From JAHIKV01 sp963733145 (GTDB lineage: Bacteria; Planctomycetota; Planctomycetia; Pirellulales; Thermoguttaceae): a stretch of DNA of 64,000 bases. The notes beneath the pieces are model-generated. The model was given only the letters and a program-made list of their open reading frames with translations, did not search any database and was not told where the DNA came from. Below, in pieces: positions 8,110-17,299 of the stretch. The stretch lies in contig CAVTCJ010000003.1 in the NCBI GenBank assembly GCA_963733145.1, positions 62,001-126,000 on the forward strand, in the 5' to 3' direction. The stretch's first letter is position 1; each line of letters begins with the position of its first letter. The position numbers and the translations under genes are program-made.

Positions 8110-9144
8110 ATGCGGAACCGCCCGAGAGCCGCTTTTACCCTCGTGGAACTGTTGGTGGTCATCACCATCATCGGCGTATTGATCGCCCTGCTGCTGCCGG
8201 CGGTGCAGGCGGCCCGCGAGGCGGCGCGGCGGCTGGGGTGCCGAAACAACCTCAAGCAGATCGGGCTGGCCCTCCACAATTACGCCGAACAATACGCCGC
8301 CTTTCCCCCGGGGGCGATCGTCAGCGGCAGCTATCCGGCCAGCAAAAAATTGGATTACGATCCCTGGCCGGAAGCCACCGGCAGCCAGGCCGGCGTGCAC
8401 GGCACGAGCTGGATGCTGCAAATTCTCCCCTTTATGGAGCAGAACGCGCTGTTCGACCGTTGGGATTACAGTAAAAGCGTCAGCGGCAACCGGGCCGCGG
8501 CCGAAACGGACGTCGCCGCGTTCTATTGCCCCTCGCGCCGCGGCGGGGTTCGCTCCGCGGACCGGCAAATCATGTTCCCCAAGCGGACTCCCGGTGACGC
8601 CTACACCGGCTGGACCGCCGGGGGAAACGATTACGCCGGCTGTATCGGTGCCCAGAACGCCTTCACGAACCCCACCACGTCGAACGTGAAGCGGCAGTTT
8701 TGCGGGCCGGCCTACGTCTACCGGCCCGACCTGCGCGGCCTGTTCGTCCCCGATCTGGCCACGCGGATGAGCGAAATCGCCGACGGGCTGGCCGCCACGA
8801 TCGCCACCGGCGAAGTGCCCCGCACACAATGGACCGGCTCCTCGCCCGACTACTACTGGGGGCCGTGCCACACGAGCACCGACGGCTGGGCCGCCGCCGG
8901 ATCGAACACGCTGTTCGACACCTCCCCGGCCTACGATCCGACAAATCCCGATCAGACGAACGACGAAGGCCAGTTGGGCGGGTTCAACAACGATTTCTTC
9001 GAGTCGGCCGGCAGCGACCACGCCGGCGGGGCGCATTTCGGATTGGCCGACGGTTCGGTCCATTTCATTGCCGACAAGATAGACCAGATCGTCTACGCCC
9101 GCTTGGGCAGCATGGCCGACGGTCGAATCGCACAGGTCCCTTGA
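8110..9144 (+). CDS. DUF1559 pseudopilin-like protein
   Basis: Planctomycete-type DUF1559 protein of about 344 residues. The leader MRNRPRAAFTLVELLVVITI is a class III prepilin signal, with Ala instead of Gly before Phe, followed by a hydrophobic helix and the family block LLPAVQAAREAARRLGCRNNLKQIGLALHNY. The C-terminus carries the family signature HAGGAHFGLADGSVHF. Such proteins are expected to be processed by a prepilin peptidase and to be membrane- or pseudopilus-associated. An upstream ATG at 8095 would add five residues; the leader is more typical from 8110. The related gene at 12252-13282 is broken. Confidence 0.9.
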   Translation: MRNRPRAAFTLVELLVVITIIGVLIALLLPAVQAAREAARRLGCRNNLKQIGLALHNYAEQYAAFPPGAIVSGSYPASKKLDYDPWPEATGSQAGVHGTSWMLQILPFMEQNALFDRWDYSKSVSGNRAAAETDVAAFYCPSRRGGVRSADRQIMFPKRTPGDAYTGWTAGGNDYAGCIGAQNAFTNPTTSNVKRQFCGPAYVYRPDLRGLFVPDLATRMSEIADGLAATIATGEVPRTQWTGSSPDYYWGPCHTSTDGWAAAGSNTLFDTSPAYDPTNPDQTNDEGQLGGFNNDFFESAGSDHAGGAHFGLADGSVHFIADKIDQIVYARLGSMADGRIAQVP

Positions 9145-9166
9145 TGTACGACGCCCGCTCGCCGTT

Positions 9167-9708
9167 TCAGACGAACAACGTCCGATCGACCGGCTGGATC
9201 ATGGTGGTTTGTTGCTTGGCCTTTTGGGCCTTCAGGTCGAACTCGTACCGGCCCAACTCGACCCACAGACAATAACATGCCGTAAACAGCGCGGCCAACG
9301 TGATAGCCAAGAAGATGGTGAAGACCGTGTTCGACCTGCGCCCCGCCAAACACCCCAAGGGATGTAGCAGAGGCCCATCAGATAAATGGCGGTGGAGATA
9401 TAGATGATATTCAGCGCGAACAGTCCCAGCATGACCACGGGAATGCCGATCACCACGGCCAATTCGACGGCTACCGGCAGCTTGCTCGGCGCCGCTTCGG
9501 CCTGCTCTTCTTCGGCTTCCGGGGATTCCTCCGCGGCTTCGGCGGTTTCCGCGCCTTCTGCCTCGACCGCTTCGACGGGCTGAACTTGATCCTCCGCCGT
9601 TTCGGCCGGCGCCGTCTCGTCCTCGAAGATCGGTTCCTCCGCGGCCGCCTCTTCGCCGGGCGTTTTCAGTTCATCAAAGTTGGAGCTCTCGCCTTCGTCG
9701 TGGGCCAC
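9167..9708 (-). CDS. membrane protein with acidic Ala/Glu-rich N-terminus (frameshifted)
   Basis: The first frame (from 9708) encodes an acidic, disordered N-terminus (runs like EEAAAEEPIFEDETAPAETAED), then hydrophobic VAVELAVVIGIPVVMLGLFA and IIYISTAIYLMGLCYIP. Near 9355 the reading continues in the neighbouring frame as VFTIFLAITLAALFTACYCL and ends WVELGRYEFDLKAQKAK... at 9167. One base appears to be missing in CCCTTGGGG relative to an uninterrupted gene. The repaired product would be about 179 residues with an acidic tail and two or three membrane segments. I do not recognise the family. Confidence 0.6.
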
Positions 9709-9845
9709 GATTGACTCTCCAGGTTATGTAATAGAAACAGACTGTTCCTTTTCCCCAAACACTCAATTATAGTTGCCAGTTTGGCGTTTCGCCACCCTGA
9801 TAACCACTCTTCGGTGGGGTTCGAGCGGAATATCCGGCGATTATA

Positions 9846-10004
9846 GTCCCCTCTCCCTTTGGGAGAGGGAATCTATACGGTCCCCTCTCCCTTTGGGAGA
9901 GGGTTAGGGTGAGGGCGGATTGCTGTTGAGATGGTTGCCTCGATTGCATATCTTCTCGCTGCCCTCACCCCCGGCCCCTCTCCCAAAGGGCGAGGGGAGA
10001 TATT
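9846..10004. repeat. family J palindromic repeats
   Basis: Three copies of CCTCTCCCTTTGGGAGAGG and its complement, with flanks like CCCTCACCC and GGGTTAGGGTGAGGG, occupy the gap between the membrane protein and the ABC-F gene. The last copy ends next to the ABC-F stop codon. Confidence 0.85.
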
Positions 10005-12071
10005 TCACCAATTCAGCTCTACGGCCTCGTCCCAATGCTCGTGGAGCGTCTTCAGTTCGGCCCGCCGCTGGTCGATTTCGGCCATGATTTGGCGGACTTT
10101 TTGCCCGTCGCGGAGCACGGCCGGATCGAGCAATTCCTGCTGCAGCCGGTCCAGAACCGCCTCGCAATCGGCGATTTCGGCCTCCAGATCGGCCACCTTG
10201 CGGTATGGGAAGCGGCGTTTTCGCGCCTTTCCGGAGGACAGGTTGTTAACCTGTCCTGTCATTTTACCGGAGGACAGGTTGCCAACCTGTCCTACTTCCT
10301 TACCGGAGGACAGGTTGCCAACCTGTCCTACATTCTGAAGCATCTGGTAGGCATCGTAATTGCCCTCGACGATGCGGACCCGGCCCGGTTCGATCACCAA
10401 CAGATGGTCGGCCACGCGGTTGACGAAGTACCGGTCGTGGCTGACCAACAACACGGTCCCGTCGAAGCGGGCGATCGCTTTCTCCAACGCCGCCCGGGCC
10501 CAGAGGTCGAGGTGGTTCGTCGGCTCGTCGAGGACGAGCAGGTTCGCCTCGGCGGCGGCCAGCCGGGCCAGCGCCGCGCGGCACCGCTCGCCCCCGCTGA
10601 GGCTGCCCACTTTTTGCACGGCTTTCTCTCCGACCAATCCGAAGCGGGCCAGCAGGCTCCGCCGCTGTTGCTGATTCAGCCTGTTGTGTTTGCAACCACT
10701 ACCATGTGGGACAGCCGCCCTCGGCTGTCTTGGCTGATTTTGCACAGCCGGGGGCGGCTGTCCTGGCTGATTTTGCACAGCCGGGGGCGGCTGTCCTGGC
10801 TGATTTTGCACAGCCGGGGGCGGCTGTGCTACATGTTTCTCCGCGACGATGGCGTCCAGCAGCGGCAGGTCGTCGTCCAGCGCGGCCAACTGCTGATCAA
10901 AGTAGCCCGGCGTGACGCCCTGTCCCAGGCTCGCCTGCCCTTCGTCGGGCGGAATGATTCCCAGTAGACAGCCGAGCAGCGTCGTCTTGCCGGACCCGTT
11001 CGGACCCAGCACCGCCCACCGCTGGCCGCGCTCCACGTCGAGGCTGACTCCCGCGAACAACGGCCGATCGAAGCCCTTGGTCAGCTTTTCGGCGCGGACG
11101 ACGATGTCGCCGCTGCGGGCGGCGGGCGGAAAACTCATCGCCGGCTCGGCAATCTCCCGCGGCGGCGGCACCCGCTCGATCCGCTCCAGCTTCTTTCGCC
11201 GGTCCTCGGCCCGGCTGGGAAAACTGTAGAAATTGCGGCGGATGAACTCCTCGGCCTTCTCGATCTCGATCCGCTGCTTCTCGTAGGTGCGGCGTTCGAC
11301 CAGCAGCCGCTGCTCCTTCTGCCGGCAGTAGGCCGAGAAGTTGCCCCGGTAGGAATCGACCGTCCCCTGGAACAGTTCCAGCGTGCGATTGGTCACGCGG
11401 TCGAGGAAATAGCGGTCGTGGCTGACGATGAGCATCGCCGCCGAGCTGTCCAGCAGGAAGCCTTCGAGCCATTCGGTGGTCTCGATGTCCAGGTGATTGC
11501 TCGGCTCGTCGAGGATCATCACGTTCGGCTCGGCCAGCAGGAGTTTGGCGAGCATCAGCCGGTTCTGCTCGCCGCCGCTGAGCGAGGCCACCGGGCGGTC
11601 GAACGACCGGCGGGGGAACTGCAGCCCGTCGAGCACCCGCTCGATGCGATGCTCGATGTTGTAGGCGTCCTGGCGGCTCAGTTCGTGCTGGAGATGGTCC
11701 CAGCGGGCCGAGAGCCGCTTCTGCTCGGCCGGATCGGTCGACGCCGCGATGGCCTCGCCCGCCTCGACCGCTTCCCGCTCGAGCGCGACCAGGTCGGCCA
11801 GCGCGCCGCGGGCCTCGTCGTAAAGGGTCCGCTCGGGGCTGAAATCGGGCTGCTGTTCGAGATAGCCCAGATGCACGGCCGCATGGACGCCGCACGTGCC
11901 CAAGTCCGGCTCGTCCTTGCCGGCCAGGATGCGCAGCAGGGTGGTTTTGCCGCTGCCGTTCGGCCCGACCAGGCCGGCCCGGTCGCCGGGCCGCAACTCG
12001 AAGGTCACGCCGGCCAGGACCGGCTCCGGCCCGAAACGCTTTTTTACATCAACAACGTCAAGGAGGATCAT
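10005..12071 (-). CDS. ABC-F family ATPase with in-frame repeat insertions
   Basis: A cytosolic duplicated ATPase without membrane domains, of the translation-associated ABC-F class. It has two Walker A loops (GPNGSGKTTLL at about residues 36 and 358), two signatures (LSGGEQNRLML, LSGGERCRAAL), Walker B and switch segments (MILDEPSNHLDIETTEW, LVLDEPTNHLDLWARAAL), an inter-domain linker and a C-terminal coiled coil (about 620-688, VADLEAEIADCEAVLDRLQQEL) as in Uup-like members. At 688 residues it is longer than usual. Two segments come from repeats: about 412-456 (QPPPAVQNQPG, 11-residue unit) and 580-614 (GQVGNLSSGKEV, 12-residue unit). Both avoid the nucleotide-binding motifs. Confidence 0.93.
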   Translation of the reverse strand: MILLDVVDVKKRFGPEPVLAGVTFELRPGDRAGLVGPNGSGKTTLLRILAGKDEPDLGTCGVHAAVHLGYLEQQPDFSPERTLYDEARGALADLVALEREAVEAGEAIAASTDPAEQKRLSARWDHLQHELSRQDAYNIEHRIERVLDGLQFPRRSFDRPVASLSGGEQNRLMLAKLLLAEPNVMILDEPSNHLDIETTEWLEGFLLDSSAAMLIVSHDRYFLDRVTNRTLELFQGTVDSYRGNFSAYCRQKEQRLLVERRTYEKQRIEIEKAEEFIRRNFYSFPSRAEDRRKKLERIERVPPPREIAEPAMSFPPAARSGDIVVRAEKLTKGFDRPLFAGVSLDVERGQRWAVLGPNGSGKTTLLGCLLGIIPPDEGQASLGQGVTPGYFDQQLAALDDDLPLLDAIVAEKHVAQPPPAVQNQPGQPPPAVQNQPGQPPPAVQNQPRQPRAAVPHGSGCKHNRLNQQQRRSLLARFGLVGEKAVQKVGSLSGGERCRAALARLAAAEANLLVLDEPTNHLDLWARAALEKAIARFDGTVLLVSHDRYFVNRVADHLLVIEPGRVRIVEGNYDAYQMLQNVGQVGNLSSGKEVGQVGNLSSGKMTGQVNNLSSGKARKRRFPYRKVADLEAEIADCEAVLDRLQQELLDPAVLRDGQKVRQIMAEIDQRRAELKTLHEHWDEAVELNW
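10230..10331. repeat. family B tandem palindrome inside the ABC-F gene (36-nt unit)
   Basis: GGACAGGTTGCCAACCTGTC, a near-perfect palindrome, occurs three times (one copy with TTAAC) spaced by 36 nt, adding 12 residues each just before the C-terminal coiled coil. Single copies are near 18580 and at 21101-21126 inside gspE. Confidence 0.9.
10703..10835. repeat. family C tandem palindrome inside the ABC-F gene (33-nt unit)
   Basis: ACAGCCGGGGGCGGCTGT plus a 15-nt linker (CCTGGCTGATTTTGC) forms a 33-nt unit repeated through the second ATPase domain. It is bounded by CATGTGGGACAGCC and GGCTGTGCTACATG. The same family in a gap (19797-19925) has a 32-nt unit. Confidence 0.9.
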
Positions 12072-12122
12072 CGAGGGTGCGGGTGGATGGCATTGATCGT
12101 CGGATAACGGAGGTCGGCCGTC

Positions 12123-12186
12123 TTAGCAGCCGCCGGCACGGCGGCTGGGGGTGAATGCCGGGCCGCCGTGCCGGCGGCCGCTAAAC
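12123..12186. repeat. family E palindromic repeat (TTAGCAGCCGCCGGC...GCTAAAC)
   Basis: Inverted arms ending in the GTTTAGC-type terminus (here degenerate TTAGC), each arm containing GCCGCCGGCACGGCGGC-like inner palindromes. It lies between the ABC-F start and the DUF1559 gene end. Copies are at 18382, 24589 and 61220. Confidence 0.85.
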
Positions 12187-12251
12187 GGATCGAGCCCTTC
12201 ATTTCCGAGACTACTTCTACCACCAATCGCCCCGCGTGGGACCGCCCTCGA

Positions 12252-13282
12252 TCACTTCTCCGTCGGCCCGGCTCGCACAGCTTCCGCAGCACGCTGCATG
12301 TCGATGCTGTTGGTGATCGCAGTGGCCCGGCCGTCGCCGAACAGATAATTGCAGATGTCCGGGTGGCAGGAGCCGAACCCGCCCACATAAAGGCGTGACT
12401 TCACCCGAGAATTAAAGGCCAACTTGGGGGCAGCAGCGTATGTGCGTCACCGCGACTATGGTTTGGCGGGGTTCCGCCGTTGCGAAGCGTGGACCGCGTG
12501 CCCGACATCCAGCCCAGATCGTGGAATCCGACGAGCTTCTCGCCCACGAAGATCGTGTGCGAAAGGCCATCGGTCACGTCGTCGCGAGTAATCAGGCTGT
12601 CGAGGAACAGCACGCCGTTGTTGTTCTTGTCTGATCGGCGACTCGAGCCGCTGTGGCAACCGGCGTAGTTGCTCGCCGTCCACGTGCCCGGCGTCGCAGG
12701 CGCGACATCGTTGGCCGATCGAGGACCAGGCGGCCGTCGGAATTGCCGGCACGATCCGGCAAAGGCCGCAGGAGGGACAAACGAACAAGGGGACGTTGAT
12801 CGACCGGGGATAGGCGTTCTTTTTATCATACGCGCCGACCGAAAAATCGATCTTTCGAAGAGCGTCCGCTCGTCGAGGTAGGGCAGGATTTGCGACCAGC
12901 CAACTCATCTGGTAGCCTTCGTTCGGAAGTAATTATCGATCGGGCCTTTCGCGTTGATCGTGCCCGAGGGGAGCGACTCCTGGGCCGATTCGTAGCTGTT
13001 CAAGGCCATGCCAATCCGCGTGAGGTTGTTCAGGCAGGCCGTGCGCCGGGCCGCTTCCCGCGAGGCCATCACCCCCGGCAACATCAAGGCAAGCAGAATG
13101 CCGATGATCGTGATGACCACCAGCAGTTCGACCAGCGTGAATCCTGCCGGCGGATATTTTGCTGGCCGTGCATACACAGTGGGACCAAGGGCTGGCCGTG
13201 CATAATCGGCGGGACCAAGGGCTGGCCGCTTCAGCGGCCAGTCGGCGCTGCGGCAGGGCATATTGCATATTGACTTTTGCAT
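12252..13282 (-). pseudogene. DUF1559 pseudopilin gene broken by several frameshifts
   Basis: A full-length DUF1559 gene can be traced through several frames. The N-terminus from 13282 has the leader FTLVELLVVITIIGILLALM and MASREAARRTACLNNLTRIGMAL. Then come QILPYLDERTLFE and KIDFSVGAYDKKNAYPRSI in two other frames, then GVLFLDSLITRDDVTDGLSH and finally the family C-terminus GGFGSCHPDICNYLFGDG, ending near 12252. At least four single-base shifts are needed. The segment before the prepilin cleavage site consists of family N repeats, giving an unusually long 49-residue leader. It lies last in the pseudopilus cluster, 4 nt after the GspK-like gene. Confidence 0.75.
13157..13250. repeat. family N repeats in the leader of the broken DUF1559 gene
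   Basis: GGGACCAAGGGCTGGCCG is repeated with GTGCATA-type spacers and ends in the palindrome GGCCGCTTCAGCGGCC. The last element recurs inside rseP at about 47537. Confidence 0.75.
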
Positions 13283-13286
13283 GATT

Positions 13287-13865
13287 TTACTCCGGTTTTT
13301 CCAGCGTTTCCGGTTCCTCGACTTCTTCCGTGTTTTTTTCGGTTTTCGGCGAAGGGGCCGCCTTCCGTTCGACGACGATCTCTTTCTTGCATCGGCAGCG
13401 GTCCAGCGGATCGTCGGGAAAATCGGCCTCGACCCGCACGCGGCGCCGCTCCGGTCGGTCAGCGACCGGCTCGACGCGAATTCGCACCGTTGCTCCGCGG
13501 CGGCCGGAAAGCTCCGCGGCGGCGATGGTCCAGGTCTCGCCGGCGTAGTTCGCGTCCTGGTCGAATCGGACGACGGCCCGCTCCAGCCCGGCCTCGGCCA
13601 GCCACTGGGCCTGCACGGTCCACTGCCGCAGGCGCGTGGCCTGGCGCTCGACGGCCGCCGTTCGGGCCAGCGAGACGAAGATCGCCCCCGCCAAAATGAA
13701 GCAGACCATGACCACGATGATGACCACGCCGCGCCGCCGACGGCGAGCGTAGGGTGGGTCAAGCGCAGCGCTGCCCCACCAAGCGCTGCAGAATCGTGGT
13801 GGGGCTGCGCTGCGCTTGACCCACCCTACGCACGTTGATCGTGTTTTTCGTGTTGATTTTCCCAT
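13287..13865 (-). CDS. GspK/PilX-like minor pseudopilin-type protein
   Basis: About 192 residues from the ATG at 13865, one base after the GspJ-like stop codon. The hydrophobic segment GVVIIVVMVCFILAGAIFVSLA followed by RQWTVQAQWLAEAGLERA matches GspK/PilX-type proteins, with the typical Q-A-x-x-A-E-A-G motif. The C-terminus is a charged Lys/Glu tail (KTEKNTEEVEEPE). Residues before the membrane segment (VGWVKRSAAPP... WGSAALDPPYARR) come from a family G repeat read in frame. It would work with the GspI- and GspJ-like proteins in a pseudopilus. Confidence 0.7.
   Translation of the reverse strand: MGKSTRKTRSTCVGWVKRSAAPPRFCSAWWGSAALDPPYARRRRRGVVIIVVMVCFILAGAIFVSLARTAAVERQATRLRQWTVQAQWLAEAGLERAVVRFDQDANYAGETWTIAAAELSGRRGATVRIRVEPVADRPERRRVRVEADFPDDPLDRCRCKKEIVVERKAAPSPKTEKNTEEVEEPETLEKPE
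13747..13831. repeat. family G palindromic repeat inside the GspK-like gene
   Basis: Arms GCGTAGGGTGGGTCAAGCGC and GCGCTTGACCCACCCTACGC are perfectly complementary and surround a spacer. It encodes residues 13-40 or so of the GspK-like protein, immediately before the membrane helix. Confidence 0.9.
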
Positions 13866-13866
13866 G

Positions 13867-14385
13867 TCACTTGCCCCCTTCTGCTCGATGCGCAAAGCGC
13901 TGGTCGCGGCCGAGGACGGCCTCGATGCAAATCTCCCGCCCGCCCGGCGCTGCACCCGGCGGGGCAATCACCATCCGCACCAGCCGGCCGCCGCCGGCCG
14001 CTTCGGTCTCGATCCGGGCCGTGCAGCCCTTGGGCAGGGCGAACGTCTCCCGGCGAATCGGGCTTGCCCGGCCCATGTTCCTCGCGGGAAATATATTCGC
14101 CGTCGGCCTTGTATTCCACGTAACCCGCGCGGGATCGGCCACCAGGGGAAAACGCCACACGTCGCCGGCATTCGCCGTCTTCTTCGGCGCAAGCACCGCG
14201 GAGTGGGCGTCGCGGCGGAACCGCTCGGCCAGCAACGCCAGCGAGTTGCCCCGCTCCAGGTGTTCGCGGATGCCGCCGTCGGACCGCATCAGCACGGCCA
14301 GCAGGCAAACCGCGATGCCCAACAGCACCGTGGAGGCGGTGATCACGGCGATCATTTCGATTAGTGTGAATCCGCGTCGTCGCAT
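13867..14385 (-). CDS. GspJ-like prepilin-type protein
   Basis: 172 residues with the prepilin leader MRRRGFTLIEMIAVITASTV (cleavage expected after Gly5) and one N-terminal helix. The rest is a soluble beta-rich domain. LLAERFRRDAHSAVLAP after the helix is typical of GspJ-type minor pseudopilins. It sits in the order GspI, GspJ, GspK on the minus strand, the usual type II secretion order. Part of the gap before it (14386-14446) is family S/I repeat. Confidence 0.75.
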   Translation of the reverse strand: MRRRGFTLIEMIAVITASTVLLGIAVCLLAVLMRSDGGIREHLERGNSLALLAERFRRDAHSAVLAPKKTANAGDVWRFPLVADPARVTWNTRPTANIFPARNMGRASPIRRETFALPKGCTARIETEAAGGGRLVRMVIAPPGAAPGGREICIEAVLGRDQRFAHRAEGGK

Positions 14386-14450
14386 GGAAAGTGGGCTAGT
14401 GGTTAGGGCGGTGAGTAGTGGTTAGTGCGAAACCGCAAGCGGTAAATCAA
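14386..14450. repeat. families S and I repeats
   Basis: GGGCTAGTGGTTAGGGCGG and GTAGTGGTTAGTGCG (family S, also at about 42110 and 55437), followed by GCGAAACCGCAAGCGG (family I). Confidence 0.7.
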
Positions 14451-14914
14451 CTTTTTTCGCTCTTCTCTCCTCTCTCTTCTCTCTTCTCTTCTCTCTCATC
14501 CCCCGCCGCTCGTCCCGCATCATGCAAATACCGCCACATCGTCACCGCGACCGGCTGCACCATCCGGCCGGCGCGATCGCGCCAGCGGATCGAGACGGCG
14601 ATCCGCTTGGCCGGCGGCTTCTCGCCCGCCGGAGAATCGACGACCTCGATCTTCAGTTCCGCGCCGGGCAATTGCCGGGTGACGCTCTCGGGCAGCCGCA
14701 CGTCGGCCACGGCCTCGGGCGTCAGTTCGTCCCAGGGCCGGGCGGACAGCCACTCCATGACGTTCGCCGCCTCGATCACGGCCAGTTGTCGCCGGTCGGC
14801 ATCGCGCCGCCAATCGGCCACCGCGCCGAGCATCTTCAGCGTGACGATCAGCAGCGTGCCCAGCAGCGCGGCGGCGACGACCATTTCCAACATTGTAAAG
14901 CCGCGTCGGTTCAT
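14447..14914 (-). CDS. GspI-like prepilin-type protein
   Basis: 155 residues with the leader MNRRGFTMLEMVVAAALLGTL, then ADRRQLAVIEAANVMEWL, which resembles the A-x-x-x-A-x-N-x-M-E/A helix of GspI-type proteins. A soluble domain follows (IAVSIRWRDRAGRMVQPVAVTMW). The last 17 residues (DEREEKREERGEKSEKS) are read from a low-complexity CT-rich repeat that also supplies the stop codon, so the original C-terminus may have been shorter. It starts 4 nt after the stop codon of the upstream gspF. Confidence 0.7.
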   Translation of the reverse strand: MNRRGFTMLEMVVAAALLGTLLIVTLKMLGAVADWRRDADRRQLAVIEAANVMEWLSARPWDELTPEAVADVRLPESVTRQLPGAELKIEVVDSPAGEKPPAKRIAVSIRWRDRAGRMVQPVAVTMWRYLHDAGRAAGDEREEKREERGEKSEKS

Positions 14915-14918
14915 GGGA

Positions 14919-16181
14919 TCATGCCATTGCTTTAATGAGTTCGACCAAGGGCAAAAACAGGGCGGTGACGATGAAGCCCACGATGGCCCCGAATAATATG
15001 ATGATGATGGGAAAGGCCGTCTGGGCGATCGACTGGAGCCGGTAGGCGAAGCGGCGGCGGTTGCTGTCGGCCATTTCGCCGAGGGCCCAGGGGAGGTTTC
15101 CGGCCCGCTCGGCGGCCTGCAGCACGGCCAGATCGGCGCGGCGGATCAGGCCGGCGGCGAAGAGCGCGTCGGCCCAGTCGTGGCCGTTTCGCACGTCGCC
15201 CGCCGCCCGATACAACATGCTTTGGATGTACGACCGCGGATGCGAACGGGCGATCGCGTTGAACCCGTTGAGCATCGGCTGTTGCTGCCGGGCGGCCAGC
15301 GCCAGCCCGTCCAGCACGTCCGCCGCGTCCAGCCGCCGCGTCAGCCAGCCGGTGCCGGGCAGGTCCCAGCCGAAATACCGCGCCATTGAATACAGCAACG
15401 GCAGCGCCGCGAGAACCAACAACGGCGAGAGCAGGAACGAATAATCGCCGAGAAAGTGTCGAACAGGAGATCAACAGTCTTGTGTAGTGCGGCATGGACG
15501 TGCCAAAATCCAGAAATATTTTCGAGAATCGGGGCACGATCCACATACAAGACAAACGTCATTATGGAAAACCCGAATATGACCAGAAACACCAGATAGG
15601 CGATCTTTCCGCTCAACGCCGTCCAGAGCGACCCGTGCTGATCGTTCGACTCGGCCGCCCGGCGAAGCGCCGCGGCCAAACGCGCCCGACTGGCAGCCGA
15701 CGCGAATCAGCGGCAGGGCGTGCGGAGGCAACAGGCCGGGGACCCGCTCCAATCCCTCCGGCAGCGACACGCCGGAATCGAGCAATGCGGCCAACCGTCT
15801 CGCTTTCCAGGCGAATCCGCCGCTTCGCTCGCGGGCGAAGGCCTCCAACGCCGCGGTCAGCGGCGCCTCGCGCTCCGCCGAGACGGTCAACAGCCAGAGC
15901 AGGGCGTATTGCCGGCTCGCGCGAATCTTGCGATAAACCTCGATGGCCACATATATAAAAATGGCGAACCAGAAAAGTCCCAGCGGCATGAACGCAAGCG
16001 AAACCAGCGCGAGAAATCCCAAGACCATCACAATGACGGCAATACTGATAGTTCTCAGTCCTCCAAAGAGCAACGACCGATATTCCGCCGACTGCGTGGC
16101 CCTCAAAAGCAGAATGGCGCACGCCGACAGGAATACTGCCAGCACAACTCCCAAAACGATGCCGACAATCTCGACAGCCAT
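14919..16181 (-). CDS. gspF: GspF-like inner-membrane protein (first of three; frameshifted)
   Basis: The pieces join into one GspF-type platform protein. The N-terminal frame from 16181 has hydrophobic IVGIVLGVVLAVFLSACA and further membrane segments, then GVSLPEGLERVPGLLPPHALPLIRVGCQSG. The middle frames give AALRRAAESNDQ and KIFLDFGTSMPHYTRLLIS (GspF loop K-I-x-x-D-F-G). The last frame gives MLNGFNAIARSHP, AGLIRRADLAVLQAAERAGNLPWALGEMA and a C-terminal helix pair. Shifts lie near 15690, 15560 and 15450. A single extra base in GGGCGCG would explain the first. Repaired length is about 420 residues, normal for GspF. Confidence 0.7.
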
Positions 16182-16222
16182 GATTCAGTTCAACCTGCGA
16201 TTACAAAAGGACGGCAAAATTA

Positions 16223-17290
16223 CTAACTCGACAATGACGTGATTAATCTCAATAAAGGCATAAACAATGAAATTACCATAAAGCCGACAAATGTGACTAT
16301 TAACAAAAACATAACCGGCAAGACGATGCTCTCCAACAATGAGCCTTGCGTAGTGATGCGGCCCTCGAACATTTCGGCCGTCGCGCGAAAGGCGTCGTCG
16401 AGCGCCGGCGTCCGCTCTCCCCATTTGACCAACGGCGTCATGCTGGCCGGAAACTGCCGCCGCCGGCCCATGCTCTCGGAAAGCGATTGCCCCCGCTCCA
16501 CATCCTCGGCGGTTTGGCGGCACCCATAGGCGAGGTTCGCATCGCTCAAACCCGCCGCCGTAAGCTGCAAGGCATCGGGCAACGGCACGCTCTGCTCCAG
16601 CATCAAGGCCATCAGCCGCGAAAACTGAGCCAGATTGCCCCACCGCAACAGCGGGCCGATCATCGGTATCTCGTACAACGCCGGCCAGATCCATCTCACA
16701 TCAGGCATCGCCGCAAGCATCAATGGGATCAACCCGAAAAGCGCCACCAACACCACCATGAACCACACAAACGGCAACGAAACGTTGAACACAAACTCCG
16801 TCACGGCAGGCAAATCGGCATTAAAATCAAGATATATCTTCTCAAATTGAGCGATTATCCAAAACCTGGCTACCATAGCCATCAGAGCTATCGCAACCAG
16901 CAGGAAAAATGGATATGCCAAACTCAGCCACAACCGCCGGCGCAACTCCTGGCGGCCGCGGCGGAGATCGGCGTATTCTTCCAGGGCCTCGGCCAGCCGC
17001 CCGCTCCGCAGGCCGGCCAGGACGATGCCCCGCAGACACAACGGCAGCCGGGCCCCTTGCGACTCGATCGCCGTGGCAAGGTCCGCGCCGGCGTCGAGCC
17101 GATCGGCCAGCGCGTGCAGCACGCTCCGCAAGCGCCCGCCGGAAAGCTCGTCGTCGGCCATCGCCCGCAGCCCGGCGGAAAGCGGCAGTCCGGCCTTGGT
17201 CAGATCGGCCACCCGCGCGGCCAACTCGGCCGAATCTTCGTCCGAGAGCTTCACCAGCGAATCGAAACCGGGCCAATTGAAGTGCGTCAT
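16223..17290 (-). CDS. gspF: GspF-like inner-membrane platform protein (second of three)
   Basis: An intact 355-residue protein with the duplicated GspF fold. First half: LTKAGLPLSAGLRAMADD, GIVLAGLRSGRLAEALEEYADL, then LAYPFFLLVAIALMAMVARF and EKIYLDFNADLPAVTEFVFN. Second half: MALMLEQSVPLPDALQLTAAG, LVKWGERTPALDDAFRATAEMF and a C-terminal helix pair LLIVTFVGFMVISLFMPLL. It would sit in the inner membrane and couple the GspE ATPase to the pseudopilus. It lies 10 nt after the third gspF and 41 nt before the first, all co-directional. Confidence 0.88.
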   Translation of the reverse strand: MTHFNWPGFDSLVKLSDEDSAELAARVADLTKAGLPLSAGLRAMADDELSGGRLRSVLHALADRLDAGADLATAIESQGARLPLCLRGIVLAGLRSGRLAEALEEYADLRRGRQELRRRLWLSLAYPFFLLVAIALMAMVARFWIIAQFEKIYLDFNADLPAVTEFVFNVSLPFVWFMVVLVALFGLIPLMLAAMPDVRWIWPALYEIPMIGPLLRWGNLAQFSRLMALMLEQSVPLPDALQLTAAGLSDANLAYGCRQTAEDVERGQSLSESMGRRRQFPASMTPLVKWGERTPALDDAFRATAEMFEGRITTQGSLLESIVLPVMFLLIVTFVGFMVISLFMPLLRLITSLSS

Positions 17291-17299
17291 CGATGGTCC

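Noticed and set aside
9340..9365. Programmed -1 frameshift in the acidic membrane protein gene
   Set aside because: The sequence CCCTTGGGG is not a classical X-XXY-YYZ slippery site and no clear downstream stem-loop was identified. A missing base is simpler, given many similar shifts in the window.
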